A DNA stretch of 64,000 bases from Epidermidibacterium keratini. GTDB lineage: Bacteria; Actinomycetota; Actinomycetes; Mycobacteriales; Antricoccaceae. Under the pieces are notes generated by a model that searched no databases, was not told the origin of the DNA, and saw only the letters and a list, made by a program, of their open reading frames with translations. The position numbers were made by a program, and so were the translations under genes. Positions 43,122 to 53,683 of the stretch are shown here, piece by piece. How positions within the stretch are numbered: the first letter of the stretch is position 1; each line of letters begins with the position of its first letter. The DNA lies in assembly GCF_009834025.1 (NCBI RefSeq), contig NZ_CP047156.1:1550001-1614000 (forward strand), read 5' to 3'.

Positions 43122-43184
43122 CGACGTGCGGTGGGTTTCACCTCGCTATCGGGCAGATAGCGGGGTACAACCCACCGCACGTCG
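43122..43184. repeat. 63-bp palindromic repeat, copy B
   Basis: Arms CGACGTGCGGTGGGTT (43122-43137) and AACCCACCGCACGTCG (43169-43184) are perfect over 16 bp, with an inner perfect CGCTATC/GATAGCG stem. It matches copy A at 35621-35683 in length and in most outer and inner positions, with paired changes that keep the stem. It lies 13 bp after coxG. The remaining 43185-43247 is the promoter region of the sigma factor gene; no clear boxes were seen. Confidence 0.8.
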
Positions 43185-43247
43185 TCGTTTCTGCCTGGGT
43201 ACGCCGCTGCGACCTCACATCGGCAGCGCGCCCAGCGTCTACCCGAT

Positions 43248-43727
43248 ATGAGCTTGCCGCCGTTTGAGACGGTCGTTGCCGCGCACGGGCCGACCGTGCT
43301 GCGCGTGTGCCGCGCCGTACTCGGCCCGGCCGACGCCGACGACGCGTGGTCGGCGACGTTCTTATCGGCGCTGCGCGCCTATCCCCAGCTAGATCCTGGG
43401 GCAAACGTCGAGGCGTGGCTGGTGCGGATAGCGCATAACCGTGCGATCGACGTCGTCCGCGCGCAGCAACGGCGCGCGGTCCCGGTCGCCGAACCGCCCG
43501 AGCGCGCCGCCCCCGATGCGGCGTATGACCGCGACGACGACCTATGGGATGCGCTTGCCGCGCTGCCGGACAAGCAGCGCCACGCCGTCGCCTACCACCA
43601 CGTCGCCGGACTGCCCTACGCCGAGATCGCCGAGATCATCGGCAGTACGCCGGCCGCGGCGCGCAAGGCCGGCTCCGACGGAATCGCCGCTCTACGCAGA
43701 GCATTGAGTCAGAAGGTGACCTCATGA
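43248..43727 (+). CDS. Small ECF-like sigma-70 family factor
   Basis: A 159-residue sigma factor. Region 2 includes TVLRVCRAVLGPADADDAWS and FLSALRAYPQLDPGANVEAW, then LVRIAHNRAIDVVRAQQRR. Region 4 is LPDKQRHAVAYHHVAGLPYA and EIAEIIGSTPAAARKAGSDG. It is at the short end of the family and lacks an obvious adjacent anti-sigma gene. It overlaps by ATGA with an Ogt-type methyltransferase gene, a pairing seen in other actinomycetes, suggesting control of an alkylation-repair response. Confidence 0.85.
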   Translation: MSLPPFETVVAAHGPTVLRVCRAVLGPADADDAWSATFLSALRAYPQLDPGANVEAWLVRIAHNRAIDVVRAQQRRAVPVAEPPERAAPDAAYDRDDDLWDALAALPDKQRHAVAYHHVAGLPYAEIAEIIGSTPAAARKAGSDGIAALRRALSQKVTS

Positions 43728-44314
43728 ACACAATCGAGACCCGACTACGGGCCGGCGGCGACATCCAGGCGCTGCGCGAGCGACTCGCCGCGGAGGCCGC
43801 GAGCGAGGGTTTGCTCGAGGTGGCCTACCGCGAGCTCGACTCCCCTATCGGACGCCTGCTGGTGGCGAGTACGCCGACCGGCGTGGTGCGCGTCGCGTTC
43901 GCCCGCGAGGGATTCGACGACGTACTGGGCGAGCTGGCCGGCCGAGTCAGCGCCCGCGTGCTGCATGCCCCCGGCGTACTCGATGCCGTTGCTGGTGAGA
44001 TTGATGCCTACTTCGCCGGGGACCGGGAACGCTTCGATGTGCCGCTGGACTGGCAGCTCGCGTCCGGCTTCCGCCGAACGGTCGTGGAGTACCTCCCGCA
44101 GATCGGCTACGGACACACCGCGTCGTACGGCGACATCGCCAGCGCGGTAGGCAATCCGAAGGCGGTGCGGGCCGTGGGCACGGCATGCGCGCTCAACCCG
44201 CTGCCGCTGCTGGTCCCCTGCCACCGCGTGGTGCGCAGCGACGGGCAGCTCGGGCAATACCGCGGCGGGCCCGAGGCTAAGGCCGCGCTGCTGACCCTGG
44301 AGCACGCGCGATGA
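43724..44314 (+). CDS. ogt: Methylated-DNA-protein-cysteine methyltransferase
   Basis: A 196-residue suicide repair enzyme that removes alkyl groups from O6-alkylguanine. The acceptor is Cys166 in LLVPCHRVV. The DNA-binding region is FRRTVVEYLPQIGYGHTASY and GNPKAVRAVGTACALNPLPL. The N-terminal 45 residues (RLRAGGDIQALRERLAAEAA) form an extra helical segment before the usual start YRELDSPIGRLLVASTPTG. It is translationally coupled to the sigma factor gene. Confidence 0.92.
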   Translation: MNTIETRLRAGGDIQALRERLAAEAASEGLLEVAYRELDSPIGRLLVASTPTGVVRVAFAREGFDDVLGELAGRVSARVLHAPGVLDAVAGEIDAYFAGDRERFDVPLDWQLASGFRRTVVEYLPQIGYGHTASYGDIASAVGNPKAVRAVGTACALNPLPLLVPCHRVVRSDGQLGQYRGGPEAKAALLTLEHAR

Positions 44315-44328
44315 TCGGGCGGTAGTCA

Positions 44329-45708
44329 TCACGTCGCGCGGCCGGGCAGCCGGCGGGCAATGACCGTGGCGCCTGCGAGCAACACCGCGATCGTGACATA
44401 GCCGGCAGTCAGGGCGGTGCCGGCCGGCAGCCTCGCCAGCAACACTGCTGCCACGCTTGCTCCTGTGGCGGCCGCGAGCTGCACGGTCACAAACAGCGCG
44501 GGGGTCGCGTAGGGCAACTGCTCCGGCGGAACGGTGCGATACACGCTGGAGAACGACGGGGCCGCGACGCTGCCGAACGCGAGACCAAAGACGACGAGTA
44601 CGACGAGCAAGACTCCAGTCGGCACCCGGCCGGCGATCACGGCGAGCACGATCGCCACCGCCGCAGCGATCCCCGCCGCGGCGGTGACGATGCGGCGCGC
44701 TCCGACGCGATCCGAGGCCGGTCCACTCAGCGACATCGAGACCAGCAGGCCAACGCCGAGAGTCGCGACCACAAGCCCCGGTCCTACCCCCTGCCAGCCG
44801 AGGGCACGCTGAGCGTAGACGGCCAGCGCGACCAGCTGGAAATACATCGTGAAACCAACCACCGCCATGCTCCCCAGCCCGGCCCGAAACCCCGGGAGCG
44901 CAAGCAACGACAGGTCGACCACGGGAGGGCGCGACGTCCTACGGGAGCGCCAGACATAGGCCGCGAGCAACGCCGCACCGGCCACCGCCAACGAGGCTGA
45001 GATCCAGATCCGGCCGGCAGCGATCTGCTCGCTGGCCAGCAAGACCATCACGAACCCCAGCGGAAGCAGCACGAGCCCGGCCACGTCCGGTCGAGGAGGC
45101 GCCGGGGTCTGCTTGGGCACTTTGGGCAACAGCGCGAGAGCGCCGCCGAGCACGATGACCCCGAGCGGGAGGTTGATGAGGAAGATCCACTCCCAGTGAC
45201 CCGAGCTGGCCAGCAAGGTGCCGGCAATCGGACCGAGCACCGGTCCCAGGTTGATCACGGTGCTGACCCAGCCCATGACCGCGCCCATGCGGTCCGGCCC
45301 CGCCGTCGCGGCCGCGATCGTGAGCGCGGTGGGCTCCAGCAGGCCGCCACCAAGCCCTTGGGCGACCCGGAAGGCGATGAGTGCGCCGGGGGTGGTGGCG
45401 AGAGCGCACAACACCGACCCCGCGACGAAGAAGCTCAGCGCGACGAAGAAGACGCGTCGGGCGCCGTACCGGTCGATGATCCACCCGGAAAGCGGCATCG
45501 TGACGCCGGCCGCCAGCAGGTACGCCGAGGTGAACCACACGCTGACCTCGAGGCGTGACCCGAGATCGGCACCGATGCTCTGCAGGGACGCCGTCACGAT
45601 CGTCCCGTCGATCACCGCCATGAGCGCAGCGACGGAGACGACCAGCACAACCAACACGCCGCGTCGATCCAGTCGAGGGGACGTCGCGACATCAGTCTTG
45701 TTTGTCAT
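44329..45708 (-). CDS. DHA2-type MFS multidrug exporter (EmrB/QacA family)
   Basis: A 459-residue transporter with about fourteen hydrophobic segments. It has the DHA2 start VVSVAALMAVIDGTIVTASL, motif A GWIIDRYGARRVFFVALSFF, and motif C-like GPVLGPIAGTLLASSGHWEW followed by IFLINLPLG. Such pumps expel lipophilic cations, dyes and drugs by proton antiport. It is divergent from a TetR gene 57 bp away with an operator-like dyad, the usual drug-efflux arrangement. Confidence 0.9.
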   Translation of the reverse strand: MTNKTDVATSPRLDRRGVLVVLVVSVAALMAVIDGTIVTASLQSIGADLGSRLEVSVWFTSAYLLAAGVTMPLSGWIIDRYGARRVFFVALSFFVAGSVLCALATTPGALIAFRVAQGLGGGLLEPTALTIAAATAGPDRMGAVMGWVSTVINLGPVLGPIAGTLLASSGHWEWIFLINLPLGVIVLGGALALLPKVPKQTPAPPRPDVAGLVLLPLGFVMVLLASEQIAAGRIWISASLAVAGAALLAAYVWRSRRTSRPPVVDLSLLALPGFRAGLGSMAVVGFTMYFQLVALAVYAQRALGWQGVGPGLVVATLGVGLLVSMSLSGPASDRVGARRIVTAAAGIAAAVAIVLAVIAGRVPTGVLLVVLVVFGLAFGSVAAPSFSSVYRTVPPEQLPYATPALFVTVQLAAATGASVAAVLLARLPAGTALTAGYVTIAVLLAGATVIARRLPGRAT

Positions 45709-45720
45709 GGCAAGTAGAAT

Positions 45721-45740
45721 TAACTACACCGTTTAGTTTA
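45721..45740. promoter_or_regulatory. Operator-like dyad between the MFS and TetR genes
   Basis: TAACTACACCGTTTAGTTTA contains AACTA (45722-45726) and TAGTT (45734-45738) as inverted arms in an AT-rich stretch of the 57-bp divergent spacer. Position suggests binding by the adjacent TetR, repressing both genes. Confidence 0.6.
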
Positions 45741-45765
45741 GTCAAGTGTGAGATAGAGTACGGTC

Positions 45766-46407
45766 ATGAGCACTGTCCCGATCGCTGCGCCGCGCGGCAC
45801 CCGCCGCAACGACAAGCGCACGGCGATCCTCAACGCCGCAGCGGAGGTCTTCGCCGAGGTCGGCTACGAGAGGGCCAGTATCGACGCGATCTCCTCTCGC
45901 GCCGGCGTGTCGAAGCCGACGGTCTACAGCCACTTCGGTGGCAAGGAACAGCTCTTTCGCGAGTCGATCGCGCTCAGTGCCGAGATCGTCAATGCCGAGT
46001 CATTGGACGCGATCCGCGCCCTCGATCCGCAATGCCGCGACTGGCAAGGTGGCCTGCTCGCGCTCGCGGAGCAACTCGTGACCTGCCAGCGAAGCGACTG
46101 CGCCGTCTCCCTCAGCCGCCAGATCCATGCCGAAGTGGGCCGCGATCCAGAAGTGCTGCGCTACGTCCGAGAGCGCACGACCGACCCCATCATCGACGGT
46201 CTTGCCGGACGCCTCGCGATGCTTGGCAACGCCGGCCGGATCGCGGTGCCCGATCCGGTCCTTGCCGCGAAGCAGTTCATCGCTCTGATCAGCGCCGAGT
46301 TCCCCGATCTCACCGAGCTCGGCACGAAGAAGATCACCGACAAGCGCGCTCGTGCCGCCGTACGCGCTGGGCTCGATACCTTCCTGCGCGCGTACGCCGC
46401 GCCCTAG
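45766..46407 (+). CDS. TetR-family regulator of the adjacent MFS exporter
   Basis: A 213-residue regulator. The DNA-binding domain is KRTAILNAAAEVFAEVGYER and SIDAISSRAGVSKPTVYSHF, then GGKEQLFRESI. The C-terminal domain (PQCRDWQGGLLALAEQLVTC, ending GLDTFLRAYAAP) is of the TetR_C group that follows AefR/AcrR-like regulators of efflux. It is divergent from the DHA2 exporter and has an AT-rich dyad in between, so it probably represses the pump until a drug binds. The interval 46408-46521 downstream shows nothing. Confidence 0.87.
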   Translation: MSTVPIAAPRGTRRNDKRTAILNAAAEVFAEVGYERASIDAISSRAGVSKPTVYSHFGGKEQLFRESIALSAEIVNAESLDAIRALDPQCRDWQGGLLALAEQLVTCQRSDCAVSLSRQIHAEVGRDPEVLRYVRERTTDPIIDGLAGRLAMLGNAGRIAVPDPVLAAKQFIALISAEFPDLTELGTKKITDKRARAAVRAGLDTFLRAYAAP

Positions 46408-46521
46408 CTGAGGCGTCGCTGCTCATGGAGCGATTCGGTGTCGCAGATTGCGGGTTAGACCGTGCAATCTGTGACAGCTATTGGGATCCGAACCGCCCCG
46501 GCGGCGCCGTACACTCGGGCC

Positions 46522-47139
46522 ATGAGCGAGATCCGCACTCTCGAGCAGCTGGCGCAGTTGTATCCCAACGAGCCGACCAAGGCCGCCATCACCAAGGAGT
46601 GCGACGTGATCACGCCGTACTACCGGGCGTTGATCGAGACCGCGCCGTTCCTGGTGATCGCGACGGCTCGCGACTCCGCGCTCGACTGCAGCCCACGCGG
46701 CGATGGTCCCGGCTTCGTCGATGTCGTTGACGACAAGACGCTGGTGATCCCGGACCGCCGCGGCAACAACCGGCTCGACACGCTGCGCAACGTCATCGCC
46801 GATCCTCGGGTCGGACTCATCTTCCTCATTCCCGGCGTCAGCGAGTGTGTCCGCGTCCGCGGCACCGCCCGCATCACAGCGGATCCAGACCGGCTCGCGG
46901 CGTACTCGGTCAAGGGCAATCCACCCACGACGCTGCTGGAAGTCACCGTCGAGCGGGTGTTTTTCCAGTGCGCACGGGCGATTTTGCGCTCCCGGCTGTG
47001 GGAGGCCGACGCCCAGGTAACGCGCGACGAGCTGCCGACCGCAGGCATGCTGCTGGAGGAAGCGCGCGGCTTCACCCATGAGGAAGCGCTGGAGTACGAC
47101 GCGGCGCTGCCCGAGCGCCAGCAGGCCACCCTCTACTAG
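46522..47139 (+). CDS. PPOX-class FMN-dependent flavoprotein (MSMEG_1061-like)
   Basis: A 205-residue protein from the ATG at 46522; an upstream in-frame ATG at 46462 has no homology. It has the pyridoxamine-phosphate-oxidase split-barrel pattern: IETAPFLVIATARDSALDCS, PRGDGPGFVDVVDDKTLVIP, RRGNNRLDTLRNVIADPRVG and LIFLIPGVSECVRVRGTA. The C-terminal part (QCARAILRSRLW, QVTRDELPTAGMLL) matches the MSMEG_1061 group. Members bind FMN or F420 and reduce unknown small molecules. It is convergent with the cydB-like gene; a weak GGTGATT/AATCACC inverted repeat lies at 47155-47206. Confidence 0.85.
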   Translation: MSEIRTLEQLAQLYPNEPTKAAITKECDVITPYYRALIETAPFLVIATARDSALDCSPRGDGPGFVDVVDDKTLVIPDRRGNNRLDTLRNVIADPRVGLIFLIPGVSECVRVRGTARITADPDRLAAYSVKGNPPTTLLEVTVERVFFQCARAILRSRLWEADAQVTRDELPTAGMLLEEARGFTHEEALEYDAALPERQQATLY

Positions 47140-47216
47140 GCCGAGTCTGCCGCTGGTGATTTCGACGGACGTTCACTCGCTTGCGCTCGCTCACTGCTCA
47201 ATCACCGCACACCTGC

Positions 47217-47744
47217 TCAATCAGCATGGCCGCTGGTCGGCCAGGTGAAGTACGGAGCTGGCCTAATTCGGTAAAGCACGACCTGCAACCCAATCCCGAT
47301 CGCCAGCACCGGGAGTACGACGACGGCCAGTAGCGTCCCGGATGCGGAGCCGGCGTACTCGATGCCACCGAACGCCACCGCGGCGACACCGATCGCACCG
47401 ACTGCCTGTGCGGCGGCACCCAACGTCACCGCAGCCCGCGACCACGTCGGACCACCGTGACGCGGGCCGACCCACAGTCCGAGATCACGAAGCATCCATC
47501 CGGCGACGTACGCGACAGCGCCGAGCGCTCCCTCGCCGAGGATCGTGTGCACCGCTTCTGGATACGTCGCGTGCGCCAACCCGATCGTGGCGACCACCCA
47601 TGCCTCGCTGCCGAGAAAGCGCGAGCCAAGCCTGCTCAACCGTTGCCGGCCGTCGACGGCCAGCGCGCGAAGGCAGGTGAGGATCGTCCGGCCCTCCAGC
47701 ACGACCAAGCCGGCCAACGCGACGAACAACCCGATCGTGCTCAT
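47217..47744 (-). CDS. Short cytochrome bd-like subunit II
   Basis: A 175-residue membrane protein from the ATG at 47744, which overlaps the upstream gene stop as ATGA. It has about five hydrophobic helices (STIGLFVALAGLVVLEGRTI, EAWVVATIGLAHATYPEAVH, AVTLGAAAQAVGAIGVAAVA, LLAVVVLPVLAIGIGLQVVL). It occupies the CydB place next to a CydA-like gene but is half the length of normal CydB (about 330-380). Homology to CydB is weak by eye; assignment rests on context. Confidence 0.6.
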   Translation of the reverse strand: MSTIGLFVALAGLVVLEGRTILTCLRALAVDGRQRLSRLGSRFLGSEAWVVATIGLAHATYPEAVHTILGEGALGAVAYVAGWMLRDLGLWVGPRHGGPTWSRAAVTLGAAAQAVGAIGVAAVAFGGIEYAGSASGTLLAVVVLPVLAIGIGLQVVLYRIRPAPYFTWPTSGHAD

Positions 47745-48853
47745 GTCGCGCTCGCCCGTAACACCGGCACGCCGCGAATGATGCGCCGAAGCGCACCAAT
47801 CGCCAGGCCCAGCGTGCCGACCGACAGCGCCACGAACAGCACGCTCGCCACCACGAGCGGCACCGGCCCGATCGGGCTCGCCGCGTCCTCGATGCGCACC
47901 AGGCCGACGATGAACCACGGCTGACGCGAGACCTCCCGACCAACCCAGCCCAGCACGATGACGACCATCGGCACCACCACGCCGTACCGCAAGATCTCGA
48001 GCATCCACGGTCTTCGATAGATACGTCCGGTCAGCATGAGCGGGAGTACGACGACCCAGGTCAGCAGCATGATCAGCGAGCCTGCGGTGATCATCGCATC
48101 GATCAGACCCGCTCCCCACGCCGCGCCTTGAACACCGTTGGGGCGAACGACACCAAACTGCTCTGCGCCCGAAGCAGCCATTAACGGACTTGCGACCGTG
48201 GCGAGCAGTACGCCGATCCGCACCAGCGGCTTGCCGGTCGAGGCCGCACCAGATCGCAGTCTCGCGGCGCCGAGCGATGCGCACCAGAACGCGCCGACCA
48301 CCAGCGAGCTGCTCGTGATGTGCAGCAGGGTCCACAGCGTCGCGGGCCGCATCAGTAATGACATGAACGCAGCCGCGTCCAGCACCTCGATCTGGATCGG
48401 GTAATGCAGGTACGCGTTTGCCGTGACGATGAAGATCGCGGATGCGTACGCGGTGATCACGATCCCCCAGAAGATCGCCGCCTGCACCCATGCCGGCAGG
48501 ATCTCTCGACCAGCCAGCCACAGCCCGAGCAGCGTCGACTCGAGGAAGAAGGCAACGACGGTCTCGAGGGCGAGCAACCCGGCGATGGGGCTGTAGACGT
48601 CGGTGCCCGGGCCAGTCCAGAGCATCGACATCTGCAGCTCCATCACCAGCCCAGCGACGATTCCGAACCCGTAGTTAGCCACGTAGAGCCGCGATAGCAT
48701 CTCGACCGCATCAGGTGCCCGGCGCCGGCGTACTGCCGACCAGGTGTACGCCGTGGCCAAGATGGGAGTGAGCCCGAGCGTGACGGCGACGAAGAGATAG
48801 TGCACCGATGCGGTAGTCGCGAACAGCAGGCGCGCCAGGACGATCTCATCCAT
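47741..48853 (-). CDS. Cytochrome bd ubiquinol oxidase subunit I-like protein, short form
   Basis: A 370-residue polytopic membrane protein. The ATG at 48853 gives MDEIVLARLLFATTASVHYL, where His18 corresponds to the heme b595 ligand of CydA. Further CydA-like segments are YVANYGFGIVAGLVMELQMS, LLALETVVAFFLESTLLGLW, and YLHYPIQIE. It is about 100-150 residues shorter than standard CydA, and the region expected to hold the long Q-loop is compact. The open frame upstream of 48853 is not part of the gene. The divergent spacer to the histidine kinase at 49006 is 152 bp. Confidence 0.8.
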   Translation of the reverse strand: MDEIVLARLLFATTASVHYLFVAVTLGLTPILATAYTWSAVRRRRAPDAVEMLSRLYVANYGFGIVAGLVMELQMSMLWTGPGTDVYSPIAGLLALETVVAFFLESTLLGLWLAGREILPAWVQAAIFWGIVITAYASAIFIVTANAYLHYPIQIEVLDAAAFMSLLMRPATLWTLLHITSSSLVVGAFWCASLGAARLRSGAASTGKPLVRIGVLLATVASPLMAASGAEQFGVVRPNGVQGAAWGAGLIDAMITAGSLIMLLTWVVVLPLMLTGRIYRRPWMLEILRYGVVVPMVVIVLGWVGREVSRQPWFIVGLVRIEDAASPIGPVPLVVASVLFVALSVGTLGLAIGALRRIIRGVPVLRASAT

Positions 48854-49005
48854 GGGCAAGGTGAGGCAGGCGAAGGCACATGAGTCCCACTCTGCGCAGC
48901 GGCGCACGAGCCCACTACCGACTGGAGTCGACAACGTGATCGAGCCGGCTCGACAGTTCGTCTGCAACCTACGAGATCCGAGGTAGCACCGCTTACAGTG
49001 CAAGG

Positions 49006-50175
49006 GTGAGCATGCCTCAGCGTCCACAACCGGCGTGGTTAACCGCGTGCCTGGCCTTGGTGGCGACTGTCCTCGCCGCAGCCGGGCTCGTCAGCTCTGC
49101 GGCGGGTGCGGGCGACGTCGCGGTCGGCTGGGTCGGGTGGGTTCTTGCCCCGGTCCTCGGACTTGTCCTGTGGGCCCGCGGGCAGCGTTGGCCCGTCTCG
49201 ACGCTCGTCGTGTCGGTGGTGCTGCTCGACGCGTACTACGTTTCCCAGCGTCCGCCGATCGGGTTTGCGCTGCTCCTCGTTCCGGCGTTGGTCAACGCGG
49301 CCGAACGCGGCCAGGTCAGGCGCTCGATCGTCGTAGCGGCGCTCGCCCTTCTGAGTTGCTATCTGTGTCGCGTCGTGCTGTTGGATCAGGAGATCAGAAT
49401 CCTCGGTAACCAGCTTCTGGCCGAGATAGCTCTCGTGGTCGGCGCACTCGCCCTTGGCGATGCAATGCACGCCCGTGGGCGCTGGCACGCCGAAACCGAG
49501 CGCCGCGTCGACCTTGAGCTCGCCGCGCACGCGGGCCGCGTCAGGGCACGTGTCGATGCCGAACGCCGCCGGCTCAGCGGCGATATTCACGACGTCATGG
49601 GGCACACCCTCGTCGTCGTCTCGCAGCGGGCAAACGTGGCGCTCGCGACACTCGCTGCTGACCAGGATCGTCCGCGGGAGGCGCTACAGGTCATCAAGGA
49701 CACGGCCCGCGCGGCGCGCCGCGAGGTCGATGATGCCGTAGCGGTGCTGCGCTCGCCGACCGACCTGGCCGACAACGCGACACGTCCGCGCAGTCCGGTG
49801 CCTCGACTTGCCGACCTCGAGGCACTCGCAGAGACCGCCCGTGCCGGCGGCATCACAGTTGACCTGTCGATGCTCGGTACCGAAGTCGGCGCGGGCGCTC
49901 TTGTGGAGAGTACGGCGTACCGCATCGTGCAGGAGGCGCTGACAAACGTGCAGCGCCACTCATTCGCTACGCACGTCGAGATCACCATCATCCGCGCGGA
50001 CGATCGACTGCAGCTACGTGTCCGCGACAACGGCGGGGCGACCGAGCACTGGATTGCCGGCTCGGGGATCGCGGGCATGCACGAACGCGTAGCGCTCGTC
50101 GGCGGCCGCGTCGACATCACTGCTCACGACGGCGGTTTCTGCGTCACCGCTGTGGTTCCGGTACGCGTGCAGTGA
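49006..50175 (+). CDS. Sensor histidine kinase, NarL/DesK-type (HisKA_3)
   Basis: A 389-residue kinase with a GTG start and a TACAGT -10-like box 6 bp before it, so the mRNA may be leaderless. The N-terminal 130 residues hold four to five membrane helices; the dimerisation domain has the phospho-acceptor His195 in GDIHDVMGHTL; the HATPase_c domain has YRIVQEALTNVQRHS and VRDNGGATEHWIAGSGIAGM. It overlaps its response regulator by GTGA. The divergent neighbour is the cyd-like pair, so it may sense respiratory or redox status, but this is only positional. Confidence 0.9.
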   Translation: MSMPQRPQPAWLTACLALVATVLAAAGLVSSAAGAGDVAVGWVGWVLAPVLGLVLWARGQRWPVSTLVVSVVLLDAYYVSQRPPIGFALLLVPALVNAAERGQVRRSIVVAALALLSCYLCRVVLLDQEIRILGNQLLAEIALVVGALALGDAMHARGRWHAETERRVDLELAAHAGRVRARVDAERRRLSGDIHDVMGHTLVVVSQRANVALATLAADQDRPREALQVIKDTARAARREVDDAVAVLRSPTDLADNATRPRSPVPRLADLEALAETARAGGITVDLSMLGTEVGAGALVESTAYRIVQEALTNVQRHSFATHVEITIIRADDRLQLRVRDNGGATEHWIAGSGIAGMHERVALVGGRVDITAHDGGFCVTAVVPVRVQ

Positions 50176-50834
50176 CTCCCCCAATCCGGGTGATGGTCGT
50201 CGACGACCAGCCGATGGTGCGCGCCGGGATCCGCAACCTGCTCGAGCTCGCCGCCGATGACTTCGCGGTGGACCTTGAAGCCTCAGACGGCGCCGAAGCG
50301 CTCGCCGTACTGCGCGCCGAACACCCTGACGTGATCTTGATGGACATCCGTATGCCGACTCTCGACGGTATCGGCGCGCTGCGCGAGATCCGCACATTGC
50401 CTGCCCTGCAGCACATCCCGGTCGTCATGCTAACCACCTTCGACAGCGACGACCTGCTGTTCGAGTCACTCGAGGCCGGCGCCGCCGGGTTCGTGCTCAA
50501 GGACATCGAGCCGACTGAGCTGTATGCCGCCGTTCGGTCGGCCCACCGCGGCGACAGCGTCCTGGATCCGAGTACGACGCGCCGCGTGATCAGCCGGGCA
50601 CTCGGCGGCGGCCGCGTAGTCCCCCAGGCACGTGAGCGCGCGGCATCGCTCACCGAACGCGAGCGCGACGTGCTCATCACCGTCGCGCGCGGACTCACCA
50701 ATGACGAGATCGCTGCCGAGCTCTATCTGAGCCCGGCCACGGTGCGCACCTACGTCAGCCGACTGATGGCCAGGCTGGGATGCCGCGACCGGGTCGCGCT
50801 GACAATCCTGGCCTACCAAGCCCAGCTCGTCTGA
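50172..50834 (+). CDS. NarL/LuxR-family response regulator
   Basis: A 220-residue regulator with a GTG start inside the kinase stop. The receiver domain has VMVVDDQPMVRAGIRNLLEL, the phospho-Asp in PDVILMDIRMPTLDGIGALR, and VVMLTTFDSDDLLFESLEAG followed by AAGFVLKDI. The LuxR-type helix-turn-helix is LTERERDVLITVARGLTNDE and LYLSPATVRTYVSRLMARLG. It partners the kinase encoded just upstream. A perfect 17-bp terminator stem follows the stop by 13 bp. Confidence 0.92.
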   Translation: MTPPIRVMVVDDQPMVRAGIRNLLELAADDFAVDLEASDGAEALAVLRAEHPDVILMDIRMPTLDGIGALREIRTLPALQHIPVVMLTTFDSDDLLFESLEAGAAGFVLKDIEPTELYAAVRSAHRGDSVLDPSTTRRVISRALGGGRVVPQARERAASLTERERDVLITVARGLTNDEIAAELYLSPATVRTYVSRLMARLGCRDRVALTILAYQAQLV

Positions 50835-50847
50835 GCGGCTACGCGAC

Positions 50848-50894
50848 AACGCGAAGACTTTGAGTCACCTGGTGTCTCAAAGTCTTCGCGTTTT
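50848..50894. terminator. Strong bidirectional intrinsic terminator
   Basis: Perfect 17-bp arms AACGCGAAGACTTTGAG (50848-50864) and CTCAAAGTCTTCGCGTT (50876-50892), with additional pairing in the loop (CACC/GGTG), followed by TTTT. It lies between the convergent response regulator and ClpC-like genes and can serve both. Confidence 0.9.
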
Positions 50895-50906
50895 GCGATT
50901 CGCTCG

Positions 50907-53474
<2,568 letters not shown>

Positions 53475-53532
53475 GTGCGGCGTACTCCTTCGCCTCGAAC
53501 GTCTAGCAGTCGTGGTCGTGCGCTGTGGTGCG

Positions 53533-53565
53533 AGGTCACGATGCAGATTCCCAACAACGTGACCT
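53533..53565. promoter_or_regulatory. Inverted repeat upstream of the ClpC-like gene
   Basis: AGGTCACG (53533-53540) and CGTGACCT (53558-53565) are perfect inverted arms around 17 bp, centred about 75 bp upstream of the clpC-type start. Neither an HspR HAIR motif (CTTGAGT-N7-ACTCAAG) nor a clear ClgR box was found in the 53475-53683 interval, so this dyad is the best candidate control site. Confidence 0.5.
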
Positions 53566-53683
53566 GAGTCTCGACGCTAACGCGTTGCCGGGCGTGAGCC
53601 AACCGGTTGCCCAGAACCAACCCGTCGTACGCCGATCTGCGACCGCGGTCCGATGCCCGCCGGAGTGCGGCGCCGTACCCTAA

